Source: CAZRVH01 sp964608325 (GTDB lineage: Bacteria > Patescibacteriota > Gracilibacteria > Peribacterales > Peribacteraceae). Taken from it: a stretch of DNA of 43,707 nucleotides. Shown here piece after piece: positions 1 through 8,313 of this stretch (position 1 is the first letter of the stretch; each line of letters begins with the position of its first letter). Under the pieces are notes generated by a model that saw nothing but the letters and a program-made list of their open reading frames with translations, was not told the origin of the DNA and searched no databases. Where the stretch lies: positions 1 through 43,707 of the forward strand of contig CAZSMX010000008.1 of the NCBI GenBank assembly GCA_964608325.1, read 5' to 3'. The position numbers were made by a program, and so were the translations under genes.

Positions 1-1827
1 CCCCAGTGCTCCGATGGAACGGATAACGACGGGGACAACCAAGTGGACGCCAATGACCCCGGATGCCACTCGGACTTCAACAAATTCAACCCCGCTTCCT
101 ACAACCCGAACGGAAACAACGAGGCCGCCAACAGCGGACGCGGAACGTGCGCGGATGCGATGGATAACAATGGGAACGGACTTATCGACGCGCAGGATCC
201 CGTGTGCCACACGGACGGCAACCCGAACAACGTGAACAGCTTCGACCCCAGCAGGAACGAGGGAGGCGGATCATCTTCTTCCACCTCTTCGTCCATCTCG
301 TACTTCTCATCCGTTGATGTCAAAATTAACGGGCAGGATGGTGTTTTAAGCGCCCCCGTGGGAAGCACTGTCATTATCTCTTGGACGTCATACAATGTGC
401 AGCTCTGTGACACCGGAGCCAGTGAATCGCCTTGGGGACCGAACAGGATCGTATCGGTGAACGGCTCGGAATCAGTCACGGTGACGAAATCCATGTCCTT
501 CACCATCCGCTGTGCCATGACACCCACCTCGCCCATGATCGTTATGGACGTGGTGACGGTGCAGGCAACGGGAATCGGCTATAGTTCTTCGTCATCCAGT
601 TCTTCATCGAAACACTACCATTCGAAAAGCAGCCACTCCTACGGCTGGAGCTCGGCGCAATCATCCGTAGCATCCGCGGGATGCATCGATGTGTACAAGC
701 AGGCATATGATATGAATGGCAATCAGTTGGCCGTCGTACCGCAATTTACGTTCAGTTTGGATGGCGTCAGAATCGCATACAATGCGGCGGACGGCAGAGC
801 CCGTTTTGATAACGTTACACTGGGCACTCATACGGTGACGGAAACTATTCCAAACAATTGGCAACAATTGCTGGTAACCCCGAACAACGGCATAGTCAAT
901 GTGAATGCAGGCAATTGCGCTGCCATCGTCTTCATGAACAGGCAGATGTTCGCATCCAGCTCTTCTTCCTCCGTTTCATCCTCCTCCTCTTCTGCGTCAT
1001 CCAATCCCTTTGCACAGCTGATTATCTCCAAAACCGATAACCGCACGACGGTGGATCGGGGAGGAAGGCTTACCTATACCGTAGGGATCAGAAATACCAA
1101 TGCGACGAACGTAAGCAACGCCGTCGTCATGGACGATCTACCGGGGCAGGTATCCTATGTGACCGCATCCAACGGAGGTACTATCAGCGGAAACCGCGTC
1201 ACCTGGAGCGGACTCACGATTCCCGCGCAATCCACGCTCTTCATCACGGTAACGGTTGATGTGGCACAGAACGCATCGGGAACCCTGACGAACACGGCGA
1301 GTATCGCAGGTGGGGGTTCGGCTACGGATACGACATCGATCAACGTACCCCAGCAGACAACCCTTCAGGTAACGAAATTCGCCCACTACCAGCAAATCGG
1401 AAATGACCGGGTCGTCGACTATACAGTCACGGTGCGCAACGTAGGATCCCTGGATGCAAATTCAGTCGTGATGACTGATGTGCTTGACTCGAATATCAGC
1501 GTAACGAACGCGGGCAGCGGAACGTTGGTTGGAAACCAAATCCAATGGACTATCGGTACGCTGACACCTAATGCATCCCGAAGCTACCAATACAGGACGC
1601 TTGTGAATACGGGAGTGCCAGCCGGAACCATTGTAACGAACGTTCTCAAGGCCTCGGGATCCAACGCCCCCGAAGTCCAAATTACGCTCAATTTGACGCT
1701 TGTATCAGCATTGAACGCCATTCAATTTGCCCAAAGCCACGTTCCGGGCGCATTTGATTATTTCGCAGATATCCTGTCGTCTTTCTTTGCAAACCTTGCA
1801 TCCCCGCTTCGATCAATTCTTGCTTAA
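1..1827 (+). CDS. Secreted mosaic surface protein, 5' truncated by window edge
   Basis: The frame is open from base 1, so the true start lies outside the window; an in-frame GTG at 43 is not a credible start because the conserved module already begins at base 7. Order of parts: an Asp/Asn-rich Cys module with DxDxDG-like, probably calcium-binding loops (codons about 3-80); a Ser linker; an Ig-like stretch; a second Ser linker; a Cys-containing SpaA/prealbumin-like domain (nt about 679-940); a third Ser linker; two DUF11-type repeats (nt about 1015-1340 and 1360-1700); and a short weakly hydrophobic tail. No clear membrane anchor or sorting signal is seen at the C-terminus. It has the same domain vocabulary as the next gene, so the two are tandem paralogues. 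A role in surface structure or adhesion is inference. Confidence 0.85.
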   Translation, partial: PQCSDGTDNDGDNQVDANDPGCHSDFNKFNPASYNPNGNNEAANSGRGTCADAMDNNGNGLIDAQDPVCHTDGNPNNVNSFDPSRNEGGGSSSSTSSSISYFSSVDVKINGQDGVLSAPVGSTVIISWTSYNVQLCDTGASESPWGPNRIVSVNGSESVTVTKSMSFTIRCAMTPTSPMIVMDVVTVQATGIGYSSSSSSSSSKHYHSKSSHSYGWSSAQSSVASAGCIDVYKQAYDMNGNQLAVVPQFTFSLDGVRIAYNAADGRARFDNVTLGTHTVTETIPNNWQQLLVTPNNGIVNVNAGNCAAIVFMNRQMFASSSSSSVSSSSSSASSNPFAQLIISKTDNRTTVDRGGRLTYTVGIRNTNATNVSNAVVMDDLPGQVSYVTASNGGTISGNRVTWSGLTIPAQSTLFITVTVDVAQNASGTLTNTASIAGGGSATDTTSINVPQQTTLQVTKFAHYQQIGNDRVVDYTVTVRNVGSLDANSVVMTDVLDSNISVTNAGSGTLVGNQIQWTIGTLTPNASRSYQYRTLVNTGVPAGTIVTNVLKASGSNAPEVQITLNLTLVSALNAIQFAQSHVPGAFDYFADILSSFFANLASPLRSILA

Positions 1828-1846
1828 TCTATCGTAAAACGTACTT

Positions 1847-1885
1847 AAAGAGGAATTCGCTGCAGAATCAGCGATTCCTCTTTTT
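1847..1885 (+). terminator. Rho-independent terminator after first surface protein
   Basis: An 11-12 bp stem, AGAGGAATTCGCT pairing with AGCGATTCCTCT with one bulged T, closes on a short loop and runs into a T tract. It lies 20 bases after the stop codon at 1827. Confidence 0.85.
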
Positions 1886-1910
1886 GGTAGTTTCCAAGCC
1901 TAGGAAATAC

Positions 1911-1942
1911 TTGACTAGAATAATAATATGTGTGAATATACT
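1911..1942 (+). promoter_or_regulatory. Possible promoter of the second surface protein
   Basis: TTGACT (1911-1916) and TATACT (1937-1942) are good hexamers, but the 20-base spacer is too long for a standard sigma-70 promoter. The start codon at 1971 is 28 bases beyond the -10, so this gene would have a short leader, unlike most promoters in this window. Confidence 0.35.
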
Positions 1943-1970
1943 ATCCTTTTTGTCCATACCCTTCAATTTT

Positions 1971-4900
1971 ATGAAGAACCGCGTGTTTCTTCTCTCGGTA
2001 GCTCTTGTTACCGTTCTCTCCATTGCCCTGAACCAACAGAGCAATCCCGTCGTGAGCTGGTTCAGCCCCGCTTCGCAGGTCGAAGCGCAGGCTGCAAGCC
2101 GCACCTTCGCCCGCGAAGGCCTCGATGCCGTGCTTTTCTTCTTCCAGGAGAAAGGCATCAAACCGTACGTGGACGGTGTCGCCATCGATGACGACGCGCT
2201 CACGACGCAGAAAATCTGCGAACTCGCGGGTTACTCACGCGTGGCGTACCTGAAGTCCAGGAACTTCGCGAGCTGCGGAGACAACTTCATCGAGTACTGG
2301 AACGGAAGCGCATGGATCCGCAGCGCAGCCTGCTCGCGCCAGCCGTACATCGACACGCTGACATGCGATACGCCGATCGTTGCATCGTCGTCTTCATCCG
2401 TTACTTCTGGTAACAACTGCCAGAACGCGCAAGGCGTCCTCAGCTCCATTTATACGAACGTGACGGGCGGTAACGATCTCTTTTCTTTGAACCAATCCAA
2501 CACATCTGCCTACTGCAATGGAAGCGATATGCTTCTTTCGGGAGCGGGTACCATGCCCTACTGCGACAATGCCAGCAGCCCTGCGTGCAACCTGAGGACC
2601 AATTATGAATTCAGCGGATACAGCGTCGCAAATGGACGCCAGGGATGGATAAACAATTACAGCGTCCAGGGAGATAAAGTCTACGACACGATCCGCTCGG
2701 AGGTATCGTGCGTCGCCGACAACAGCGTCACTAGCCAATACTTCACGACGTATACGCGCAATTCCGGCGCAATCAACGATTATTACTCACTGAACCAAAG
2801 CAAGAACACCGCGTTCTGTGACGCGGGAGATCTGGCTATTGCAGGCGCAGGTACGAACGTCTTCTGTGACAAAACCGGCGACGGAGGCTGCGGCGTGCAA
2901 ATGCTTGAATTCAACGGTCGTATTGTCGAAAACGGCCGCGAAGGATGGAAGGCAAACTACTCCATGATCGGCGATGCCATCTACGATACGATCCAGACGA
3001 CGGTCGTGTGTCTGAAGAAGGGTCCGCTCTTCGATCAGACCATGAGCCTATATCACGTCGTGAACGAATCGAACGACGCGTACTCCTTGAACCAGGGACG
3101 CACGGAGGTCCTCTGCAACGCCGGCGACATCGCTATCGGCGGCGCCGGCAATCCTTCGTACTGCGACAACGGTAACAACCCGGCTTGTGGACGAACTCAG
3201 TACCTGGAAGCAAACCGCAAGTTCAACAGCGGTAACAGGCAAGGATGGGTCGTGCGCTACGATCTTGGAGGCGATTCTTTGTACGACACGCAGCGCGTGG
3301 AAGTTTCCTGCTTGGGCCTGAACAATGCATGCAAAGGAACGTCTTCCTCCTCTTCTTCCTCTTCCTCCACCTCGACCGGCGGCTGGCAATGCAGCAACGG
3401 CATCGATGATGACGGCGACGGACAGACGGATAGCAACGATCCGGGATGCCACACCGACAGGAACCGCTTCAACAGCATGTCCTACAACCCGTACGGCAAT
3501 GAGAACGACAACAACCGTTCTTACACCTGTCAGGACGGCGTGGACAACAACACGAACGGACTCGTCGATTCCCAGGATCCCATCTGCCACTGGGACGGAA
3601 ACGCGAACAACAACCCCAGCTTCACGCCGAACGCGAACGAAGGATTCGGAGGATCTTCCTCTTCGTCCTCCAGCTCCACGGGAAATATTTGCCGCACCGC
3701 TTCATTCGAAGCAGCCAACGGTTCCTTGACGAACCAGGGATGGACGGCGCTCAACCCGGGCAGCAACCAATCGGTCCAGACTCTCACGGAGAACGGCATC
3801 ACCTTCCTCCGCATTAACGACCAGAGCACGACCCAGGGACTCCGCACGGAGTTCACGAGCATCCCGGATTCCGCCCTCGCGGACCGCGATTGGAACCTTG
3901 AAATGAAAGCACGCATCCACAATTCCACGGAGAACGGATACGTGATCGGCATGAACATGTTGCTCACCTCCCCCGCCGGTAAGTACGCGAGCATCTACAT
4001 CGACACCGACAAATTCGGCCCGATCGGTACGTCGATCAACCAGTACAACTACGCACGCACGTACAATGCCGATACGACGAACGGATTCCACACGTACGCG
4101 ATCCGCTACAAGAAGAACGGCGCAGGCGTGAACGACGATACCTTTGATGTGCTCTTCGACGGAACGGTCGTGATGGCCAACGTCGCGCGCACCGAGATCT
4201 GGGACTCCGGAGTGTGGAACCAGAACATCAACGGCATCAGCTTCGGCGTCGGTTCCAGCCCGGGACAGGCTCAGATGGATGTCCAGTACGTCCGCTTCCA
4301 GAATACGGACGTGAACAACTGCGGCTCTTCCTCTTCTTCCTCTTCCTCCACCTCGACCGGCGGCTGGCAATGCAGCAACGGCATCGATGATGACGGCGAC
4401 GGACAGACGGATAGCAACGATCCGGGATGCCACACCGACAGGAACCGCTTCAACAGCATGTCCTACAACCCGTACGGCAATGAGAACGACAACAACCGTT
4501 CTTACACCTGTCAGGACGGCGTGGACAACAACACGAACGGACTCGTCGATTCCCAGGATCCCATCTGCCACTGGGACGGAAACGCGAACAACAACCCCAG
4601 CTTCACGCCGAACGCGAACGAAGGATTCGGAGGATCTTCCTCTTCGTCCTCCAGCTCCGCCGGCTCCGCTCAGTGCAACAACGGATACGATGATGACGGC
4701 GATGCGCTCGTCGACGGCAACGACCCGGGATGCCACACCGACAGGAACCGCTACAATCCCGCATCCTACAATCCGAACGGCACCGAGAACGGAAACGACC
4801 GCAGCCGCGGATGCCAGGATGGTGTCGATAACAACGGCAACGGACTTATCGACGCCCAGGACCCGGTCTGCCACACGGATGGCAACCCAAACAACCCCGG

Positions 4901-5798
4901 AAGCTTCGACCCGAACAGGAACGAGGACGGCGGAAGCCAGGGCAACGGCTGCATCATCATCAAGACGCGCGCCGAGGATGACAACGGCGACAGGATCGAC
5001 AACAACGACCTGCCTTCGTTCACGGTCACCTTGGACGGCGGTTTGCGCTCGGAGTTCACGGTAGACGGCGATGCCCGCTTCAATAACCTCTCGAACGGTT
5101 CGCACAACGTAAACATGCTTATGTTCGGTGATTGGGAAATCGATTCCATCAGCCCGAGCAACGGAAACGTGACGGTATCCGGCAGCAGCTGCAAAACGGT
5201 GACGTTCAACCTCACCGACACCGGTGATAACGGTCACCACAATAACGGGGATGACGCCGAGGTGGATGTTCGCAAGACCGCCAGCTCCAGCGAAGTATTC
5301 CCCGGCGGAACCATCGAATACGTCATCACGATCGAAAACACGGGCGACATCGACCTTCAGAATCTCATCGTCGAAGACCGTGTCCCCAGCGACCTGACGA
5401 TTATTGATGATGGCGATGCCGATGACCGCCACGGCAACGAGCTGACATGGGAAATCGACATCGACGAAGGTGACACGGAGACGATCCGCTACCGCGTGGC
5501 CGTACCTAGCTACATGTTCCCGGGTCAGACGATCCGCAACGACGTCCGCGTGACATCCGACGACAACGATATCGATATCGATGAGGACGCTTCCGCGTTC
5601 ATCACCGTGATCGGCACGATGCCGCAGACGGGTATGACCGGCATGGTCTCCACGGCCAGCGCCTACCTCACGCCTATCCGCCAGGCAGCCGCAACGTCCT
5701 CTTCCTCCGGAATGGGCACGGCAGCCGCAGCCGCCACGACGATCCTCACGGGACTTGGCGGAGGAATCGCGCTGGGAAGGAAGTACCTGGGACTGTAA
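1971..5798 (+). CDS. Large secreted multi-domain surface protein with Ser linkers and candidate C-terminal sorting signal
   Basis: 1275 aa from ATG 1971, chosen because a signal peptide begins there (basic KNR, then about 16 hydrophobic residues); the frame is open upstream to 1884 without signal character. Parts in order: an N-terminal Cys-containing domain; three about 90-residue repeats sharing 'SLNQ', 'GAG', 'YCDN'-like and 'YDT' motifs (nt about 2410-2720, 2730-3015, 3020-3320); a Ser linker; an Asp-rich Cys module; a Ser linker; a concanavalin/LamG-like beta domain (nt about 3690-4315); two more Asp-rich Cys modules; a SpaA-like domain (nt about 4940-5225); a DUF11 domain (nt about 5257-5600); then MPQTG at residues 1217-1221, a Ser/Ala stretch, and a hydrophobic helix ending in GRKYLGL. 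The first two Asp-rich modules are identical at DNA level. Carbohydrate binding, calcium binding and surface anchoring are inferences from domain type. Confidence 0.85.
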   Translation: MKNRVFLLSVALVTVLSIALNQQSNPVVSWFSPASQVEAQAASRTFAREGLDAVLFFFQEKGIKPYVDGVAIDDDALTTQKICELAGYSRVAYLKSRNFASCGDNFIEYWNGSAWIRSAACSRQPYIDTLTCDTPIVASSSSSVTSGNNCQNAQGVLSSIYTNVTGGNDLFSLNQSNTSAYCNGSDMLLSGAGTMPYCDNASSPACNLRTNYEFSGYSVANGRQGWINNYSVQGDKVYDTIRSEVSCVADNSVTSQYFTTYTRNSGAINDYYSLNQSKNTAFCDAGDLAIAGAGTNVFCDKTGDGGCGVQMLEFNGRIVENGREGWKANYSMIGDAIYDTIQTTVVCLKKGPLFDQTMSLYHVVNESNDAYSLNQGRTEVLCNAGDIAIGGAGNPSYCDNGNNPACGRTQYLEANRKFNSGNRQGWVVRYDLGGDSLYDTQRVEVSCLGLNNACKGTSSSSSSSSSTSTGGWQCSNGIDDDGDGQTDSNDPGCHTDRNRFNSMSYNPYGNENDNNRSYTCQDGVDNNTNGLVDSQDPICHWDGNANNNPSFTPNANEGFGGSSSSSSSSTGNICRTASFEAANGSLTNQGWTALNPGSNQSVQTLTENGITFLRINDQSTTQGLRTEFTSIPDSALADRDWNLEMKARIHNSTENGYVIGMNMLLTSPAGKYASIYIDTDKFGPIGTSINQYNYARTYNADTTNGFHTYAIRYKKNGAGVNDDTFDVLFDGTVVMANVARTEIWDSGVWNQNINGISFGVGSSPGQAQMDVQYVRFQNTDVNNCGSSSSSSSSTSTGGWQCSNGIDDDGDGQTDSNDPGCHTDRNRFNSMSYNPYGNENDNNRSYTCQDGVDNNTNGLVDSQDPICHWDGNANNNPSFTPNANEGFGGSSSSSSSSAGSAQCNNGYDDDGDALVDGNDPGCHTDRNRYNPASYNPNGTENGNDRSRGCQDGVDNNGNGLIDAQDPVCHTDGNPNNPGSFDPNRNEDGGSQGNGCIIIKTRAEDDNGDRIDNNDLPSFTVTLDGGLRSEFTVDGDARFNNLSNGSHNVNMLMFGDWEIDSISPSNGNVTVSGSSCKTVTFNLTDTGDNGHHNNGDDAEVDVRKTASSSEVFPGGTIEYVITIENTGDIDLQNLIVEDRVPSDLTIIDDGDADDRHGNELTWEIDIDEGDTETIRYRVAVPSYMFPGQTIRNDVRVTSDDNDIDIDEDASAFITVIGTMPQTGMTGMVSTASAYLTPIRQAAATSSSSGMGTAAAAATTILTGLGGGIALGRKYLGL
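3348..3677 (+). repeat. 330-bp perfect direct repeat, copy 1
   Basis: Matches 4329-4658 base for base at an offset of 981, as read by eye. It encodes part of the Ser linker, the complete Asp-rich Cys module and most of the following Ser linker (110 codons). Silent-site identity implies recent duplication or ongoing gene conversion. Confidence 0.9.
4329..4658 (+). repeat. 330-bp perfect direct repeat, copy 2
   Basis: Second copy of 3348-3677. Identity breaks one base outside each edge (T versus C on the left, G versus A on the right). A third, diverged module follows at about 4666-4930, and a related one opens the neighbouring gene. Confidence 0.9.
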
Positions 5799-5818
5799 TC
5801 ACCGTACTGCAAAAACAA

Positions 5819-5846
5819 GAAAGCCCTCGGAAACGGGGGCTTTTTT
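5819..5846. terminator. Shared terminator between convergent genes
   Basis: AAGCCCTCGG pairs with the G-run and CTT of the right arm, followed by TTTTTT on the + strand; on the - strand the A run also gives a T tract. It lies between the surface-protein stop (5798) and the pth stop (5845). Confidence 0.8.
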
Positions 5847-6498
5847 AATCCTGCGGAAACTGCCCCATGACAAATGTGGACAGCACGTCAGGCAGCGTCG
5901 CGATAGAGCCCTCCAATATTTTCCGCTCTTCGTCGGAGAATGCGGACAGGACCCACGCGGCCAGATCGACCTTTTCCGGCTTGGGGCCCACGCCGATACG
6001 CAGCCGCGCGAAGTTTTCGCCGAACTGTTCCACGATGGACTTGAGCCCGTTGTGCGTGCCGGCACTTCCCTTGCTGCGCAGCCTCAACGTACCCAGTGGC
6101 AAATCGATCTCGTCGCAGAGGATAAGCACCTGCTGCGCTGCATCGAGTTTAAAAAAATTCACGATCTTACGCGCACTGTCCCCGGACAGGTTCATGAACG
6201 TGCGCGGCTTCACGAGCAACACGGGCGCGACGCCGATCCTCGCCTCCTGCGTGAAGGCGTCGAACTTCTGCTGATCCTTCCACTCCCCCTGCCCGTACGC
6301 GCCGGACAGCACATCGATCCCCATGAACCCCGCGTTGTGACGCGTGTTCTCGTATTCCCGTCCGGGGTTCCCAAGGCCTATGACGACTAATGAAGGTTTG
6401 ATAGCAAAACTATAGTCGTTTGAATCACCAATAATCAATAACCAATAAACAAAACAAGGAATTCCTTCATTGATGATTGGAACTTGGTGATTGAGCAT
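5845..6498 (-). CDS. pth: Peptidyl-tRNA hydrolase
   Basis: Hydrolyses peptidyl-tRNA released from stalled ribosomes, recycling tRNA in the cytosol. Family motifs are all present: GLGNPG with the Asn, TRHNAGF with the catalytic His, the Asp in LCDEIDLPLG, and GTHNGLKS. The open frame reaches ATG 6498, but its first 32 or so codons run through an AT-rich intergenic hairpin (6422-6494) and have no Pth character. The conserved core begins only at about 6393. A promoter-like TTGATT, 18-base spacer and TATAGT sit at 6438-6409 inside this extension, so the real start is probably near 6402, where the codon is ATC (Ile), giving a normal-length protein of about 185 aa. Function is secure; the start is not. 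Confidence 0.9.
   Translation of the reverse strand: MLNHQVPIINEGIPCFVYWLLIIGDSNDYSFAIKPSLVVIGLGNPGREYENTRHNAGFMGIDVLSGAYGQGEWKDQQKFDAFTQEARIGVAPVLLVKPRTFMNLSGDSARKIVNFFKLDAAQQVLILCDEIDLPLGTLRLRSKGSAGTHNGLKSIVEQFGENFARLRIGVGPKPEKVDLAAWVLSAFSDEERKILEGSIATLPDVLSTFVMGQFPQD
6422..6494. repeat. Intergenic tandem-word hairpin, family B
   Basis: The left arm repeats AATCACCAAT / ATCAAT / ACCAATAA; the right arm is its inverted counterpart (TTGATGATTGG, TTGGTGATTGAG). The loop carries the palindrome AAGGAATTCCTT at 6456-6467. Same construction as the A, C and D elements but a different word. Confidence 0.6.
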
Positions 6499-6501
6499 TC
6501 A

Positions 6502-6897
6502 TCAACACAGATCCCTCAATCCTTTCTCGAACGCCGCCATGGCACGCGATGCCTCCTTTTCGGAAAGCGGAAAGTTCACCTCGTGCGCGATGTTATTGCG
6601 CAGCTTATGAGCGTCCCAGACCGCCTGCACGTTGGAAAAACGCGGCCCCGCCTTTCTCAGCTTGTCCGCCATACTGCCCTGGAATCCCGACAATTGGAGC
6701 GCATGGTCGAGCACCTTGTCCCCTTCTAGGACGCGCCGATGAAGATCGCCGATCGCTACAACGCGATGCCAGTGGTTCCAGACCTCCTGTTTCTGCGCCG
6801 CGGACAACCCCCGCGCCTTCGATTTCCACCACACGAATCCAAGGAAGAAGATCGCGAGCGCGACAAGCAGGATCGCTGAAAAAACAACTTCATTCAT
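6502..6897 (-). CDS. Membrane-anchored HEPN-like domain protein
   Basis: 131 aa from ATG 6897; the start overlaps the stop of the upstream bPH2 gene (TGA at 6890-6892), so the two are probably translationally coupled. Residues about 4-23 form one transmembrane helix, followed by a basic patch and a helical cytosolic domain. Residues 100-105 read RNNIAH, matching the R-x4-H signature of HEPN domains. Many HEPN proteins are RNases or RNA/nucleotide-binding modules in stress and defence systems. The resemblance rests on this motif and the helical context only, so RNase activity is a hypothesis. No nucleotidyltransferase partner is adjacent. Confidence 0.65.
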   Translation of the reverse strand: MNEVVFSAILLVALAIFFLGFVWWKSKARGLSAAQKQEVWNHWHRVVAIGDLHRRVLEGDKVLDHALQLSGFQGSMADKLRKAGPRFSNVQAVWDAHKLRNNIAHEVNFPLSEKEASRAMAAFEKGLRDLC

Positions 6898-7486
6898 CGT
6901 CGTCATCGGAAGGGAACATGTCCTTTTTATTGAGCTGTTCGGCAAGTATCGTCGCGAGGAGTTTTTGGACCTGAGAAGAATCCTTCAGGTTTTTCTTATG
7001 CATGTATCCCTCCATATGCTTCAAGGTAAGGATCTCCACTTGCTTCGGATTCTTCACGTATTCCAGCGAGATGACGGCGCCCGTGGAAATCTTCTCCACG
7101 CTCACGACGCCGAAATTGAAGAGCGTGCCCCACACCCCCTTGATCTCATAGCTCACGCCTTGGATATCGCTGTACAGAACCCTCGTCGATTGCCGGTGAA
7201 ACCAGCCGAACCAGGCAATGTCGACGATACCCTGGTCCGTCAGCAGCCACGCATCCAGGTAGTAGTCGAAAAAATTGCGCAGCCACCACACAAGGATGGT
7301 AATGCCGAGGATAGTGGTGACCAGTACCAGTGCGCCTGGACCCCTGAACGCGATGAGCGCGTAGGCATCCAATAAGAACAGTATGCTCGGCCATGCCAAC
7401 GTCTTCACGCCGATGAACCAGTGCTTGTGCACGATGCGGACGAGCTCTTCGTCCTCCTCCAGGTGTTTTTTGAATAGGAAGTGCAT
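6890..7486 (-). CDS. bPH2 (YdbS-like) membrane protein
   Basis: 198 aa from ATG 7486. An upstream extension of the frame to 7603 covers the promoter region and was rejected. Two transmembrane helices (residues about 26-45 and 50-70) precede a soluble domain with the bacterial PH-like pattern (LTDQGIVDIAWFGWFHRQST, then SDIQGVSYE...GVVSVE), as in the PF03703 family. The C-terminus is a highly acidic tail ending in DDDDE. The specific role of these proteins is poorly known; membrane or envelope association is all that can be said. It overlaps the HEPN-like gene downstream. Confidence 0.75.
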   Translation of the reverse strand: MHFLFKKHLEEDEELVRIVHKHWFIGVKTLAWPSILFLLDAYALIAFRGPGALVLVTTILGITILVWWLRNFFDYYLDAWLLTDQGIVDIAWFGWFHRQSTRVLYSDIQGVSYEIKGVWGTLFNFGVVSVEKISTGAVISLEYVKNPKQVEILTLKHMEGYMHKKNLKDSSQVQKLLATILAEQLNKKDMFPSDDDDE

Positions 7487-7499
7487 AGTGTCTTCTAAC

Positions 7500-7528
7500 A
7501 GTGTAGCGAAGGAAGCAAAGGAGGTGAA
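7500..7528 (-). promoter_or_regulatory. Promoter of bPH2-HEPN pair
   Basis: On the minus strand TTCACC (7528-7523), a 17-base spacer, then TACACT (7505-7500). The -10 ends 13 bases before ATG 7486, predicting a leader of about 6 bases. It is divergent from the lepB promoter. Confidence 0.5.
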
Positions 7529-7570
7529 ATCGCAACGAAAGATTGTGGGCCAATTTGGAAGGCCATTCGC

Positions 7571-7599
7571 TGTACAGCCCCGTTTCACTGGCATACACT
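7571..7599 (+). promoter_or_regulatory. Promoter of lepB, predicted leaderless
   Basis: TGTACA (7571-7576), a 17-base spacer, TACACT (7594-7599). ATG 7606 follows after 6 bases, so transcription should begin at or next to the start codon. No Shine-Dalgarno sequence is possible. Confidence 0.5.
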
Positions 7600-7605
7600 C
7601 CATCT

Positions 7606-8232
7606 ATGCAACAAGAGAAGCAGCACGGATTGTGGTTTCACATACTCGATGTCGTTTTCAATATCGTCGTGATCGTGACCATCGTTGCGGGTATCCGCAC
7701 GTTCCTCGTGTCGCCGTTCCAGGTGGAAGGCAACTCCATGGTGAGCACATTGGAAGACAAGGAATATATCGTCATCAACAAGCTCGCGTACTACATCGGG
7801 CATCCCGGACGCGGCGACATCGTCGTGTTCCGTCCGCCCAACGAACCTGGCAAATATTACGTAAAGCGCGTCATCGGACTGCCGGGTGACCAAGTGGTGA
7901 TCCGCGGCGGCAACGTGTACGTACGGGAAGGGGGTGAAGGAGAACTGGTCCAATTGGAAGAAGGGTACTTGGATCCGAAGAACCAAGGCAGGACGTTCCG
8001 CCATCCGCCCGCCAGCGGCGACACCAGCGCCACCACATACGACGTGCCCGAGGGGTCATATTTCGTGCTCGGCGACAACCGCCAAGGAAGCCTGGATTCC
8101 CGGAGCTTCACGCTCGCCAACGGCGAAATGGAGCCGTACGTACCGGAGGACAACATCAAGGGAAAGGTATGGTTCGTTGCCCTGCCGATTACCAAAATCC
8201 ATGCCTTCGAAAGCCCCGAATACGCGCTCTAA
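7606..8232 (+). CDS. lepB: Signal peptidase I
   Basis: 208 aa. Cleaves signal peptides from exported proteins at the outer face of the membrane. One N-terminal transmembrane helix (residues about 13-33) is followed by the catalytic Ser44 in EGNSMVSTL, the general-base Lys87 in YYVKRVIGLPGD, and box E GDNRQGSLDSR. ATG 7606 was chosen because the upstream part of the frame covers the promoter and has no family similarity. Its likely clients in this window include the two large surface proteins, the SLH protein and the 680-aa membrane protein, all with signal peptides. A terminator follows directly. Confidence 0.95.
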   Translation: MQQEKQHGLWFHILDVVFNIVVIVTIVAGIRTFLVSPFQVEGNSMVSTLEDKEYIVINKLAYYIGHPGRGDIVVFRPPNEPGKYYVKRVIGLPGDQVVIRGGNVYVREGGEGELVQLEEGYLDPKNQGRTFRHPPASGDTSATTYDVPEGSYFVLGDNRQGSLDSRSFTLANGEMEPYVPEDNIKGKVWFVALPITKIHAFESPEYAL

Positions 8233-8280
8233 ACCCGAAAAATCCCTTGCGTACGGCCTTATCCCGGCTATGATGGGGAT

Positions 8281-8299
8281 ACCCCGTCCGGGGTTTTTT
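8281..8299 (+). terminator. Terminator between lepB and secE
   Basis: ACCCC, a 4-base loop, GGGGT, then a T run, starting 49 bases after the lepB stop. It separates lepB transcription from secE-nusG. Confidence 0.8.
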
Positions 8300-8313
8300 A
8301 CTGAGGAAACCGT

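Noticed and set aside
3702..5432. Long minus-strand open frame (576 codons) opposite the large surface protein
   Set aside because: It is the antisense shadow of Asp/Asn-rich codons (GAC/GAT read as Val/Ile), giving a Val/Arg/Ala-rich sequence with no domain or start context.
7505..7530. Half copy of the family A repeat upstream of bPH2
   Set aside because: The minus strand reads TTTGCTTCCTTCGCTA, similar to one family A arm, but there is no inverted partner and the stretch is the promoter spacer; too weak to call.
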